A stretch of 64,000 bases of DNA, taken from contig NZ_CP017114.1 in the NCBI RefSeq assembly GCF_001720485.1, positions 3,658,001 through 3,722,000 on the forward strand. The letters are read 5' to 3'. The stretch is from Cobetia marina (GTDB lineage: Bacteria; Pseudomonadota; Gammaproteobacteria; Pseudomonadales; Halomonadaceae). Numbering within the stretch: position 1 is the stretch's first letter; each line of letters starts with the position of its first letter. Made by a program: the position numbers and the translations under genes. The notes under the pieces are model-generated. The model was not told the origin of the DNA and searched no databases. It saw only the letters and a program-made list of their open reading frames with translations. Shown one piece after another: positions 36,783-47,060 of the stretch.

Positions 36783-37976
36783 ATGTCCCGACGTCTCGCA
36801 GTGACCGGAGGAGCCGCGCTGGCCGCGCTCCTGTCCTTCCCCGTCCTCGCACAACAAGGGCACGACGGGCCGCCGCCCGATCACGATGGCCCGCCGCCGA
36901 TGTCAGCGGAAGACCAGGCCTTGAGCGAGGCGCTGCGCGCGCGGATGGGCGATACCAGCACCCTGATGCAGAGCGTGCCTATCCCCGAGAGCGCCGCCGA
37001 GTGCGGCGACACGCCAGGTTATGAGCGCATGCTGTGCCTGATCGATCTGCTCAAGGCCGATATCTCCGACGATGACATCCTCAAGAACCTGCAGCATGAC
37101 TACTCCCTCGCAGAGGCCGAGAACTGGAGCAACCTGCCCGCTGGCGCCTTCCCGAAACGTCCCGGCGTGCTGTTGGGCGAGCTAAACATCAAGCAGCGCG
37201 GCCTCGTCAAGGCCATCATGCTGGAAGCCACCGGCCACGCGCCGGATGAAGGCTTCGACGAGATGATTCAGACGCTCAACGCCGATGACTACATCAACAC
37301 CGTCAGCACCGACTACAAGGCCGGTTACTCCTCCTACAACACCAAGTTCGCCTTCCTCGGCACGCCGGGTGAGAGCGGTACCTGGGAGCTGTACTACGGC
37401 GGCCACCACATGGCCTTCGCCAACACCTACACCGATGGCAAGCTGGCCGGTGCCACGCCCTCCTTCCGTGGCGTGGAACCCTTCCCGTATTTCGAGATGA
37501 ACGGGCGCGTGAACGAGCCGCTGACCCAGGAACGCGATGCCTTCGCCACCCTGCTCAGCTCGCTTTCCGAGGATCAAAAGGCCGAAGCGACACTGGAAGG
37601 CACCTACCGTGACATCCTCGCTGGCCCCCAGGCCGACGATGCCATCCCCGAGAGCTATGAAGGCATTCCCGTCTCCAAGCTGGATGATGACCAGCAAGCG
37701 CTGCTGCTCACCGCCATCGAGACCTACGTGGACGACATCTCCGCGCCGGAGGCCAAGGCCTACATGGCGAAGTACACCGCAGAACTTCCGGACACCTACC
37801 TCGGCTTCTCCGGCACGCCGCAGGTCAGCGCCGAGAACGATTACGTGCGTATCCACGGCCCCTCGCTGTGGATCGAATTCTCGTTGCAGTCGAACAAGTC
37901 CACCGACAAGGTCGGCAACCATCCGCACTCGGTATGGCGGGACCGCACCGACGACTACGGCGGCCAGACCGAATGA
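36783..37976 (+). CDS. Secreted DUF3500 protein
   Basis: The 397-residue protein begins with a signal peptide (RRLAVTGGAALAALLSFPVLAQQ) and a short His/Asp/Pro-rich repeat (HDGPPPDHDGPPPM). The DUF3500 core then shows AGAFPKRPGVLLGELN, WELYYGGHHMAFANTYTDG and the C-terminal YVRIHGPSLWIEFS. Conserved histidines in YGGHHMAF and in VGNHPHSVWRD suggest a metal site. Molecular function of DUF3500 is unknown to me. Its TGA overlaps the ATG of the next gene, so the two are translationally coupled and the products probably act together in the periplasm. Confidence 0.85.
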   Translation: MSRRLAVTGGAALAALLSFPVLAQQGHDGPPPDHDGPPPMSAEDQALSEALRARMGDTSTLMQSVPIPESAAECGDTPGYERMLCLIDLLKADISDDDILKNLQHDYSLAEAENWSNLPAGAFPKRPGVLLGELNIKQRGLVKAIMLEATGHAPDEGFDEMIQTLNADDYINTVSTDYKAGYSSYNTKFAFLGTPGESGTWELYYGGHHMAFANTYTDGKLAGATPSFRGVEPFPYFEMNGRVNEPLTQERDAFATLLSSLSEDQKAEATLEGTYRDILAGPQADDAIPESYEGIPVSKLDDDQQALLLTAIETYVDDISAPEAKAYMAKYTAELPDTYLGFSGTPQVSAENDYVRIHGPSLWIEFSLQSNKSTDKVGNHPHSVWRDRTDDYGGQTE

Positions 37977-38575
37977 GCCGGCGCGTTTCCTGGCGCACCG
38001 CCCTGCTCCCCCTTGCCGTGATCTCCCTCGGCCATGGGGCCAGCGGGGCGGGAGGCGGCCTCATCGAGACGGCTCACGCCCACGCCCTGCCCGGCAGCGT
38101 GCTTACATTCGAGCAGCAACCGCAGCACACGCTGCACCTCACGCTCCAGTTCCCGCGCGAAGACCTGCTGATCGCCGCGCCGGCACTGGCAGCCCTTGGT
38201 GAGCAGACACCAGGCCAGCCCCTGCCGAAGCCACTGGTGGATCAAATCGGCGACTACCTCAGTCACCACCTCGCACTCTCCGAGGATGGCGACACGCTAC
38301 CGATGACGCTCACCGAAGCGCATCTCGAATCGACCTATCAACCACAGCTCGGTGACTACGTGCTGGTCATCACCGAATGGAACGTCAAGACCGAAAAGCC
38401 CGAACCGGACTCCCTGCTGCTGAAATACGACGCCGTGATGCACGAAGTCCGCAACCACCGCGCCGATGTCTACTGGCAGACTCCCGACGGTGCCACCCGG
38501 CCACTGGCCGGTTTCGGCTTCTTCCACTCCGCCCACGGCGTCCGGCTGAACCTGCAGAAAGCCAGGCAGGAGTGA
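37973..38575 (+). CDS. Secreted protein of unknown function, partner of the DUF3500 protein
   Basis: The 200-residue protein starts at an ATGA overlap with the DUF3500 gene and carries an N-terminal signal-like segment (RRVSWRTALLPLAVISLGHGASG). The mature part is mostly beta-prone (TLHLTLQFPREDLLIAAP; LGDYVLVITEWNV; GATRPLAGFGFFHSAHG). It contains an Asp/Glu-rich middle but no catalytic motif I recognise. Tight coupling suggests an exported two-protein unit. It ends at the edge of the second AT-rich stretch. Confidence 0.75.
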   Translation: MSRRVSWRTALLPLAVISLGHGASGAGGGLIETAHAHALPGSVLTFEQQPQHTLHLTLQFPREDLLIAAPALAALGEQTPGQPLPKPLVDQIGDYLSHHLALSEDGDTLPMTLTEAHLESTYQPQLGDYVLVITEWNVKTEKPEPDSLLLKYDAVMHEVRNHRADVYWQTPDGATRPLAGFGFFHSAHGVRLNLQKARQE

Positions 38576-38766
38576 GTTAATTGGAATATGCTGACCAAAA
38601 CAAATTAAACAATAAGAAACTAGTATCACACCAATCATACCTATCACTACGAAACTCACACAGAGGATCCTCTACACGGAGTCATTACTCTTCAAAGACA
38701 AGCTTCAACTATGCTTTGAAGAGCATTCGTGCTATGTCAACAGAAACTTATCAAAACAAGACACAA
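38576..38766. other. AT-rich stretch after the DUF3500 operon
   Basis: About 190 bases at the left edge of the second AT-rich segment. A TTG-started 97-codon plus frame (38581-38874) crosses it and overlaps the nuclease gene antisense; I regard it as spurious. Confidence 0.4.
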
Positions 38767-39834
38767 TCAGCCCTTCTTTCCAAAAAAATTAGAAATATGA
38801 TAAAAAACCCCTTTTTTAGATTCTGCCTCAGAGATTATTCTTTCTTTTTCAGACAAAGTCTTCTTATATTCTAAAATAATTAAATTCAACTCATTAATTT
38901 CTTTATCTTTAGAATATATACAATCTTTTATTCGTGATATAGATTCATTTTTATTTGATAGCAGTCTTTTTTGTTCTGTAATCAGAGAACTTAATTCAGC
39001 CACCTCCTTTGACTTAAAGACTTCTCTAGAATGCGACTCTGCAATTACTTTATCTTTATTTATAAGTTCGTCTTTTATGAGTCTTAATTTATCCAACCAA
39101 AGTTTCTCTTCTTTAAAATGATATTCAGAAGACACAGGATCAGAAAGAATTTTACCGAAAACTTGCTTCCCGAAAACATGCACTAGATAATCGTAGTATT
39201 TTTCATAATCCTCGGGAGTATGGGGAGGGGTATTAATCTTTTTCTCTATAGACATGCTGGAAATATTTACTTCAATTATAGGTATACAGTGGCTTTTAAA
39301 ATCTTGGATTTTTTCGGGCTCACATGGATGTGTATGATTAACCTCTATAGCAATTTTCCCACCCCATTTTAGCGCGAGAGCTTCGGGTTTTTTGAAGAAA
39401 CAAATAAGATCAGGATAGTAGTATTTAAATTTACCTCTATTAGTTAATTGTATCTTTAAATCATCTTGACGGATTTCAGAAACTTCTATTTCATATGCCT
39501 TACCACCACACTTAAAGTTAATCCTATCCATCTCAGATAAGACTTGTATAGCAATAGTGTGTGATATTGAATCACCATCGTTTTTATTTTCATCAATACT
39601 ATTATTTGATTTCGACTTATATCTATAAAATCCTTTTTGCACAGGTATTACCTGCGATCGATTATTACGGTCTTTTTGCGTACTCATAAATTTAATCTTA
39701 TTGAATTCATGAATTTTTTCATCACGAAGCTTCAACGACTCCCATATATAAAATATCTTCAATGGGTGCTTATCGCCTTTAATGTAATCTCCGGAATCAT
39801 TAATCGCATAAGCCCAAATCTTTTTATTTGCCAA
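38767..39834 (-). CDS. Putative PD-(D/E)XK (CoiA-like) nuclease with coiled-coil C-terminus
   Basis: The 355-residue protein probably starts at TTG 39834, because AGAGGGG lies 6-12 bases upstream and an in-frame stop precedes it. A core at about residues 138-190 reads YYYPDLICFF, then GGKIAIEVNHTHP, then CIPIIEVNIS. This spacing of aspartate (142), glutamate (164) and a following polar residue resembles CoiA-like and other PD-(D/E)XK nucleases. Residues 250-345 are a Lys/Glu-rich coiled coil (KDKEINELNLIILEYKKTLS). The N-terminal 100 residues match nothing I know. The coding sequence is strongly AT-rich, unlike guaBA next door, indicating horizontal transfer. An anti-phage role is plausible but unproven. 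Confidence 0.6.
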   Translation of the reverse strand: MANKKIWAYAINDSGDYIKGDKHPLKIFYIWESLKLRDEKIHEFNKIKFMSTQKDRNNRSQVIPVQKGFYRYKSKSNNSIDENKNDGDSISHTIAIQVLSEMDRINFKCGGKAYEIEVSEIRQDDLKIQLTNRGKFKYYYPDLICFFKKPEALALKWGGKIAIEVNHTHPCEPEKIQDFKSHCIPIIEVNISSMSIEKKINTPPHTPEDYEKYYDYLVHVFGKQVFGKILSDPVSSEYHFKEEKLWLDKLRLIKDELINKDKVIAESHSREVFKSKEVAELSSLITEQKRLLSNKNESISRIKDCIYSKDKEINELNLIILEYKKTLSEKERIISEAESKKGVFYHISNFFGKKG

Positions 39835-40147
39835 ATCACTGCCCCTCTACTAAATGTCATTATCAATCATTTATACAAATAAAACCAAAGCAACAACTCA
39901 TATCAGGAAGAATACAAAACACATATTCATGTCCCGCCACATTAAATCATCCTTTAATTCTAATATATATTTCCTCTTGGATAGCTATTGACAGTAGCGT
40001 AGATAATAGGTGAAAAGTAGCTATATATAAAATATATCAATACCCTAATAGTATTAACATGTACGATGACAGTCAATTTTTCAGAAATTCGACCTCCACT
40101 GCATAATTCTGTTTCTTCTATAAATATGTGTAATGCACAACCCACAA
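39835..40147. other. AT-rich upstream region of the putative nuclease
   Basis: About 310 AT-rich bases without a recognisable gene. It should contain the nuclease promoter. Composition returns to normal at the guaA terminator. Confidence 0.45.
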
Positions 40148-40184
40148 AAAAAGCCCTTCCGGCCAATGGCCAGAAGGGCTTTTT
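40148..40184. terminator. Terminator after guaA
   Basis: A 17-bp stem with one mismatch (40148-40164 with 40168-40184) has A and T runs on both sides. It terminates leftward guaBA transcription and separates it from the AT-rich insert. Confidence 0.85.
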
Positions 40185-40270
40185 GCTTGCTGCGTTCTCG
40201 TCTCGATCGGTTCTAGAGACCGTCTCGACAGAGCGCTACGTCAGCTCAGCGAGGGGGGATCGTCAGGCGA

Positions 40271-41845
40271 TCATTCCCACTCGATGGTGGCCGGCGGCTT
40301 GCTGCTGACGTCATAGGTGACGCGCGAGACGTGCTCCAGCTCGTTGATGATGCGGTTGGAGACCTTCTCCAGCAGCTCATACGGCAGGTGCGCCCAGCGG
40401 GCCGTCATGAAGTCGACGGTCTCGACGGCACGGATACCGATGACCCACTCGTAACGACGGCCATCGCCGACGACGCCGACGGACTTGACCGGCAGGAAGA
40501 CAGCGAACGCCTGGCTGGTCTTGTGGTACCAGTCGAAGTTGTGCAGTTCTTCGATGAAGATGGCGTCGGCTTCACGCAGGATATCCGCGTATTCCTTCTT
40601 CACTTCACCGAGGATACGCACGCCCAGACCCGGCCCCGGGAAGGGGTGACGGTAGACCATGTCGTACGGCAGGCCGAGTTCGAGGCCGACCTTGCGGACT
40701 TCGTCCTTGAACAGTTCGCGCAGCGGCTCGACCAGTTCCATCTTCATGTCGTCCGGCAGGCCGCCGACATTGTGGTGGGACTTGATGACGTGGGACTTGC
40801 CGGTCTTGCTGGCAGCGGATTCGATCACGTCCGGGTAGATGGTGCCCTGGGCGAGGAAGTCGACGTCCTTGAGCTTGGCGGCTTCGGCATCGAACACTTC
40901 GATGAAGGTGTTGCCGATGGCCTTGCGCTTGGCTTCCGGGTCACTGACACCCTTGAGCTTGCCGAGGAAGAGGTCTTCGGCGTCTACACGGATGACCTTG
41001 ACGCCCATGTGGCGCGAGAAGGTTTCCATGACCTGGTCGCCTTCGTTCTTGCGCAGCAGGCCGTTGTCGACGAAGACGCAAGTCAGCTGGTCACCGATGG
41101 CCTTGTGCAGCAGCGCCGCGACCACGGAGGAGTCGACGCCGCCGGAGAGGCCGAGCAGCACCTTGCGGTCACCGACCTGGGCGCGAACGCGATCGGTCAG
41201 GTCTTCGATGATCTTGGCCGGGGTCCACAGGCGCTCGGACTGGCAGATCTCGATCACGAAGTGCTCGAGGATGCGCTGGCCCTGCAGGGTGTGGGTGACT
41301 TCCGGGTGGAACTGCACGCCGTAGAACTGCTTCTCTTCCCACGCCATGGCGGCGATCGGGCAGCTCGGGGTGGAGGCGGTGACGGTGAAGGTCTCCGGGA
41401 CCTTCGCGACCTTGTCACCGTGGCTCATCCAGACGTCGAGCAGCGGACGGCCTTCGTCGTCCAGGTGGTCCTTGATGTCCTTGAACAGCGCGGACTCACC
41501 ATCGACACGAATCTGGGCATAGCCGAATTCGCGCACGTTGGAGCCTTCGACCTTGCCGCCGAGCTGCTCGGCCATGGTCTGCATGCCGTAGCAGATGCCG
41601 AACACCGGCAGACCCATCTCGAACACGCACTGCGGCGCACGCGGCGAGTCCAGCTCGGTCACGGATTCCGGGCCACCGGCCAGGATGATGCCGTTGGGGT
41701 TGTACTCGCGGATCTCTTCCTCGGTGATGTCAAAGGCACGCACCTCGGAGAACACGCCCAGCTCACGCACGCGACGTGCGATCAGCTGAGTGTACTGGGA
41801 GCCGAAATCGAGGATCAGGATCTTGTGGGAATGGATGTCTTGCAT
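40271..41845 (-). CDS. guaA: GMP synthase (glutamine-hydrolysing)
   Basis: The 524-residue enzyme converts XMP to GMP. The N-terminal class I amidotransferase domain has its nucleophile in [13 protein letters not shown] (cysteine near residue 88) and the Cys-His-Glu partner in FHPEVTHT. The ATP pyrophosphatase domain has the P-loop [17 protein letters not shown], and the C-terminal dimerisation domain ends in TIEWE. GAGAGACTGAAG precedes the ATG. It follows guaB by 165 bases with a hairpin between, the conserved guaBA operon. Confidence 0.98.
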   Translation of the reverse strand: MQDIHSHKILILDFGSQYTQLIARRVRELGVFSEVRAFDITEEEIREYNPNGIILAGGPESVTELDSPRAPQCVFEMGLPVFGICYGMQTMAEQLGGKVEGSNVREFGYAQIRVDGESALFKDIKDHLDDEGRPLLDVWMSHGDKVAKVPETFTVTASTPSCPIAAMAWEEKQFYGVQFHPEVTHTLQGQRILEHFVIEICQSERLWTPAKIIEDLTDRVRAQVGDRKVLLGLSGGVDSSVVAALLHKAIGDQLTCVFVDNGLLRKNEGDQVMETFSRHMGVKVIRVDAEDLFLGKLKGVSDPEAKRKAIGNTFIEVFDAEAAKLKDVDFLAQGTIYPDVIESAASKTGKSHVIKSHHNVGGLPDDMKMELVEPLRELFKDEVRKVGLELGLPYDMVYRHPFPGPGLGVRILGEVKKEYADILREADAIFIEELHNFDWYHKTSQAFAVFLPVKSVGVVGDGRRYEWVIGIRAVETVDFMTARWAHLPYELLEKVSNRIINELEHVSRVTYDVSSKPPATIEWE

Positions 41846-41959
41846 CTTCAGTCTCTCATTGGGGAGTCATGTGACCCGCTTCGGAGCTGCGAGGGAGCGC
41901 GGGGTCGACACAATCTGGCGCCGAGAATAGCCGAGACCAGAAGTTTCTTCGACCTAAGC

Positions 41960-41994
41960 AAAGCGGGAACCCGTGTAGGGCTCCCGCTTTGCAT
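41960..41994 (-). terminator. guaB-guaA intercistronic hairpin (attenuator)
   Basis: GCAAAGCGGGA pairs with TCCCGCTTTGC, with an inner CCC/GGG helix. It lies 17 bases after the guaB stop and 115 bases before guaA. There is no long T run leftward, so partial termination or RNA protection is likely. Confidence 0.55.
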
Positions 41995-42010
41995 CGCGCT
42001 TCGCTATGTC

Positions 42011-43678
<1,668 letters not shown>

Positions 43679-43733
43679 CTAGAGCCCCGTACGACGTGGC
43701 CTGCGGCGGGATGCGCCGGCGGATACGCTTGCG

Positions 43734-44828
43734 TCAGGGGGTCGGCGTACCGCCGGAGTAGGCATCGAACCAGCGGTCGAGAAAATCGTGACGACGCGCC
43801 GTGTCCAGCATGCTCAGAATCGAGGCGTCCAGAGGCTGCGGGTAGAGCCGCTGGCCGACCTGATCCCGCAGCGACTGGGCGGTGTAGGGGCCGGTGATAT
43901 CCGTGCGGATGCTGTAGAGCGGTGTCTCGCCCGCCAGCACATGCTGCCCTTGCCGTCCGATGAGGAAGTCCATGAAGGTTCGCGCAGCCTCCGGATGCGG
44001 AGCATCGCGGTGGATGAAGGCGGTGCGCATGGAGATCAGCGCATAGTCAGTGGGCATCTGCACGATGACCTCAGGGTGGGACTGTGCCCAGCGGATGGCG
44101 TAGGACCCCAGCAGGTTGTACCCCAGCCAGTAGCGGCCGTCGCTCAGGCCTTCCAGCATGCGCTGCGTGCTGGTCTCGAGAGTGGTGTCGACCTGTCCGA
44201 GCGCCGCGACCAGTTTCCAGAAGCGTCCTGAATAGTAGGAATCCTGAAGATGGAGCGCGTATCCCAGTGCGCTCTTCGAGGGCGAATAGGCCACGACTCG
44301 CCCCGTCAGTGTCTCGGCATGCTCCGTCAGCAGGTTCAGTACGTCGGCATGCGAGGATGGCGGCATCATTCTGGTCGCGAGATCCAGCCGGTAGGCCATC
44401 ACGATGGGCTCGAAGGTGAAGGCGAAGATTTCATCGCGCCACTTGGCCCACTCGGGCCATTGCCTTGCAGCCTCGCTGTCCAGTCGCTGGGCCAGTCCTT
44501 GATTGACCAGCGCCACCTGCCAGGGCATCGCCGAGCTGATGATGATATCGGCCCCCGCATCGTCCTGAACGGCCAGTGCATTGAGCGTCATCGTCGTGCG
44601 ATCGTGATAGACGATCTCGAAGGCGGGATACTGGCGCGCGAAGGCCGCCAGCAAGGGCGCCGCGACCTGGCGATCCATTGCCGCTTCAATGACCAGGCGG
44701 TCCTGTGCCGCCATGACTGGCCTGGCAGCCAGAAGGATGGCGAGACCTGCCCACAGGGCCAGCACCAGGCAACTCGTGACTCGACGGGCCCCTGGGGTGG
44801 CGCTCAGCCTGTCAGACATGAGGTTCAT
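43734..44828 (-). CDS. Periplasmic solute-binding protein of the TctDE signalling cluster
   Basis: ATG 44828 overlaps the tctE stop (ATGA), giving 364 residues with an N-terminal signal peptide (TSCLVLALWAGLAILLAARPVMA). The remainder is an iron/organic-anion type periplasmic binding fold (LVIEAAMDRQVAAPLLAAFARQYP; ADIIISSAMPWQVALVNQG; YWLGYNLLGSYAI; FMDFLIGRQGQHVLAGE). It is the third gene of the unit tctD-tctE-this gene, with no permease or ATPase nearby. It is therefore likely an accessory sensor that presents ligand to TctE, not a transport component. A metal or phosphonate receptor is an alternative from the fold alone. Confidence 0.8.
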   Translation of the reverse strand: MNLMSDRLSATPGARRVTSCLVLALWAGLAILLAARPVMAAQDRLVIEAAMDRQVAAPLLAAFARQYPAFEIVYHDRTTMTLNALAVQDDAGADIIISSAMPWQVALVNQGLAQRLDSEAARQWPEWAKWRDEIFAFTFEPIVMAYRLDLATRMMPPSSHADVLNLLTEHAETLTGRVVAYSPSKSALGYALHLQDSYYSGRFWKLVAALGQVDTTLETSTQRMLEGLSDGRYWLGYNLLGSYAIRWAQSHPEVIVQMPTDYALISMRTAFIHRDAPHPEAARTFMDFLIGRQGQHVLAGETPLYSIRTDITGPYTAQSLRDQVGQRLYPQPLDASILSMLDTARRHDFLDRWFDAYSGGTPTP

Positions 44829-46213
44829 GACGGCCACCTTGGAAAGCGGATGCGAATGCACAGCCCTCCCACATCGCGATTGGTGACCTGCAAGTCAGCC
44901 TGATGGCGCAGGGCGATCGTCTCGACGATCGCCAGCCCAAGACCCGAACCGTCGGTGTCCTGACGCCCTGCGCGCTCGAAGGGCTGACAGAGTCGCTCCA
45001 GCATCTCCTTCGGCACACCGGGGCCGTTGTCCTCGATGCTGAGCAGCACGCTATCGTCATGGGCGGCAAGGCGCAGGGTGACCTCGCTGCCGGGCGGGGT
45101 GTAGCGCAACGCATTCTCGATCAGATTGCCGATCAGTTCGCGCAGCGCCCACGACTCGCCAATCACGCAGACCGGCTGTGCAGGCAGTTCGGCCAGCCCC
45201 AGGTCATGCTGGCGCGCGAGATCGTGATCGACCCACTCCAGCACCACGCCGCGAAGCAGTTCACCGAGGTCCAGCGCATCCTGCTCGGTGGGCAATGCCA
45301 GGTGACGCAGCCGCGTCAGGTTCAACAACTGCCCCGCCAGGCGACTGGTGCGTGCAGCGCTGGCGTGGATATCCCCGAGCGCTGCGCGCCATTCGTCAGG
45401 TGATGAGCTCGTCAGCGCGAACTCCGCCAGATTCTGCACTCCCGCCAGCGGCGTGCGCAGCTGGTGGCTGGCATCGGCGGTAAAACGCAGCAACGCATCG
45501 CGGGATTCTCCCTGGCGGTGGAAAAGCTGCTCCAGCGTCTCGACCAGCTCGCGCATCTCTTCCGGCATGTTGCCCACCAGCGGCGTGGCATCCTGCGGCT
45601 GACGCCGACGCAACTGATGCCGCAGACGCTTGAGCGGTGTCAGCGCCAGCCTCAGCGTGATCAGGATCATCACCACCGCCAGCACCCCCATGATGAGCAT
45701 GCGGCCCGTGGCCCGAATCATCAGCTCGCGCGCCAGCTGCCGGCGCCCTTCGGTGGTATGTCCGACCCAGAGCTGCACACGAAATTGCCGCTCCCAGCCT
45801 GCGGAACGCACGCTGCGCGCGTGCAGCCGCCACGTGACGCCCTGATAACGGATGTCCTGCCAGACATCCCTTTCTCCAGCCTCGCGCAGCATCTGCGGGG
45901 TTAGCGGGATCTCGAGGTTGCTGGCCAGTACCCGCCCCTGATCATCCAGCAGGCGGTAGAAGACACGTTCCTGATGTCGTGTGGAGAGAATCTTGAGGGC
46001 AGCCGGCGGCATCATGATGCGCGGCTTGTCATCCTGCCACTGGATGGCTTCTGACATGGCCAGCAGCGCATCCTCGAGCTGATTGTCGAAGGCGCGCTGG
46101 GCCGAGCGCTGACTGGTGACCCAGGCATCGATCAACACGAGCCCGCCGACGATGAGCATCATGCTCAGCATCCACCCCAGCAGGCGATTGCGCAGCTTGC
46201 CGTGGATGATCAT
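44825..46213 (-). CDS. tctE: Sensor histidine kinase TctE
   Basis: The 462-residue inner-membrane kinase has one N-terminal membrane helix (LLGWMLSMMLIVGGLVLIDAWV) and a periplasmic 2CSK_N-type sensing region (residues about 35-165). A second helix (MLIMGVLAVVMILITLRLAL) leads to the HisKA box TADASHQLRTPLAGVQNL. The ATPase domain has N and G boxes (LIENALRYTPPGS; DNGPGVPKE; DGSGLGLAIV). It overlaps tctD upstream and the binding-protein gene downstream by ATGA junctions, so all three are co-translated. TctE-type kinases sense tri- or dicarboxylates and control divergent tctCBA. Confidence 0.93.
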   Translation of the reverse strand: MIIHGKLRNRLLGWMLSMMLIVGGLVLIDAWVTSQRSAQRAFDNQLEDALLAMSEAIQWQDDKPRIMMPPAALKILSTRHQERVFYRLLDDQGRVLASNLEIPLTPQMLREAGERDVWQDIRYQGVTWRLHARSVRSAGWERQFRVQLWVGHTTEGRRQLARELMIRATGRMLIMGVLAVVMILITLRLALTPLKRLRHQLRRRQPQDATPLVGNMPEEMRELVETLEQLFHRQGESRDALLRFTADASHQLRTPLAGVQNLAEFALTSSSPDEWRAALGDIHASAARTSRLAGQLLNLTRLRHLALPTEQDALDLGELLRGVVLEWVDHDLARQHDLGLAELPAQPVCVIGESWALRELIGNLIENALRYTPPGSEVTLRLAAHDDSVLLSIEDNGPGVPKEMLERLCQPFERAGRQDTDGSGLGLAIVETIALRHQADLQVTNRDVGGLCIRIRFPRWPS

Positions 46214-46881
46214 CCAGCGTCTGTCATCTCGAGACGATAGCCCAGCCCACGCAGGGTACGGATCTGTATCTCACTGCCTGCCAGGCGCTTGCGCAGCCGA
46301 CTGATGTAGACCTCCAACGCATTCGAGCCCACCTCGCCATAGCCGAATACCTTGCCTTCGATCACCTCCCGCGACACCACCTTGCCGGCATGCAGCATCA
46401 GGCTTTCCAGCAGCAGACGCTCCCGTGGTGGCAGATCCAGCGTCGCGCCCACCAGCGTGAAAGTGCCGCTGCGGGTCGACATGGCAAGCGGACCGAAGCG
46501 AAGCGTGTTGTCACTGCGTCCCTGACTGCGCCGCAGCAAGGCCCGCACACGGGCTTCCATCTCCACCAGCGAGAACGGCTTGGCCAGGTAATCATCGGCA
46601 CCAAGATCCAGTCCACGCACCCGGTCGTCCACCCCATCCCGCGCCGTGATGATCAGCACCGGCGTCAGGTCATTGCGCTGACGCAACTCCGACAGCAGGT
46701 CCATGCCCTGCCCATCCGGCAGGCCGAGATCGAGCAGGATCAGATCAAAGCCGCCCTGGCGCGCCGCGTCCCGTGCAGGTGCCAGAGTATCGAAGACATC
46801 GATGGCATAGCCCAGCGTCGACAGACTGCGCTGCAGGGTGCGGGAAATGAGGGGATCATCCTCGACGACGAGCAGGCGCAT
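46210..46881 (-). CDS. tctD: OmpR-family response regulator TctD
   Basis: The 223-residue regulator has a receiver domain with the phospho-acceptor aspartate in FDLILLDLGLPDGQG (residue 51), acidic pocket VVEDD and lysine in DDYLAKPF. An OmpR winged helix follows (LDLPPRERLLLESLMLHAGKVVSREVIEGKVFGYGE; LEVYISRLRKRLAGS). It is first in the leftward operon and divergent from tctC. The intervening 179 bases contain a perfect inverted repeat that is the obvious candidate binding site. Confidence 0.94.
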   Translation of the reverse strand: MRLLVVEDDPLISRTLQRSLSTLGYAIDVFDTLAPARDAARQGGFDLILLDLGLPDGQGMDLLSELRQRNDLTPVLIITARDGVDDRVRGLDLGADDYLAKPFSLVEMEARVRALLRRSQGRSDNTLRFGPLAMSTRSGTFTLVGATLDLPPRERLLLESLMLHAGKVVSREVIEGKVFGYGEVGSNALEVYISRLRKRLAGSEIQIRTLRGLGYRLEMTDAG

Positions 46882-46951
46882 GCATCCAAAGTCTCAGTAA
46901 GGGGAAGGGAAAGTGACAGGTTGATGAAAGGTCGCGCTCCTACCATGCCGG

Positions 46952-46973
46952 TATCGCAACTACCGCTGCGATA
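46952..46973. promoter_or_regulatory. Inverted repeat in the tctD/tctC divergent promoter
   Basis: TATCGCA and TGCGATA form a perfect 7-bp dyad with an 8-base spacer, flanked by GG and TACC. It lies 88 bases before tctC and 71 bases from the tctD start. The size fits a TctD dimer site controlling both directions. Confidence 0.5.
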
Positions 46974-47060
46974 TACCGATCAGACAGCGCCACCCTGTCG
47001 CCATGAACATAAAGCAAAAGGCGCTGTGAAGACAAAAACAACAGCCATCAGGAGCACACC

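Noticed and set aside
38581..38874. 97-codon plus-strand gene at the edge of the AT-rich insert
   Set aside because: TTG start without a ribosome site, low-complexity Ser/Lys/Asn content, and antisense overlap with the better-supported nuclease gene.
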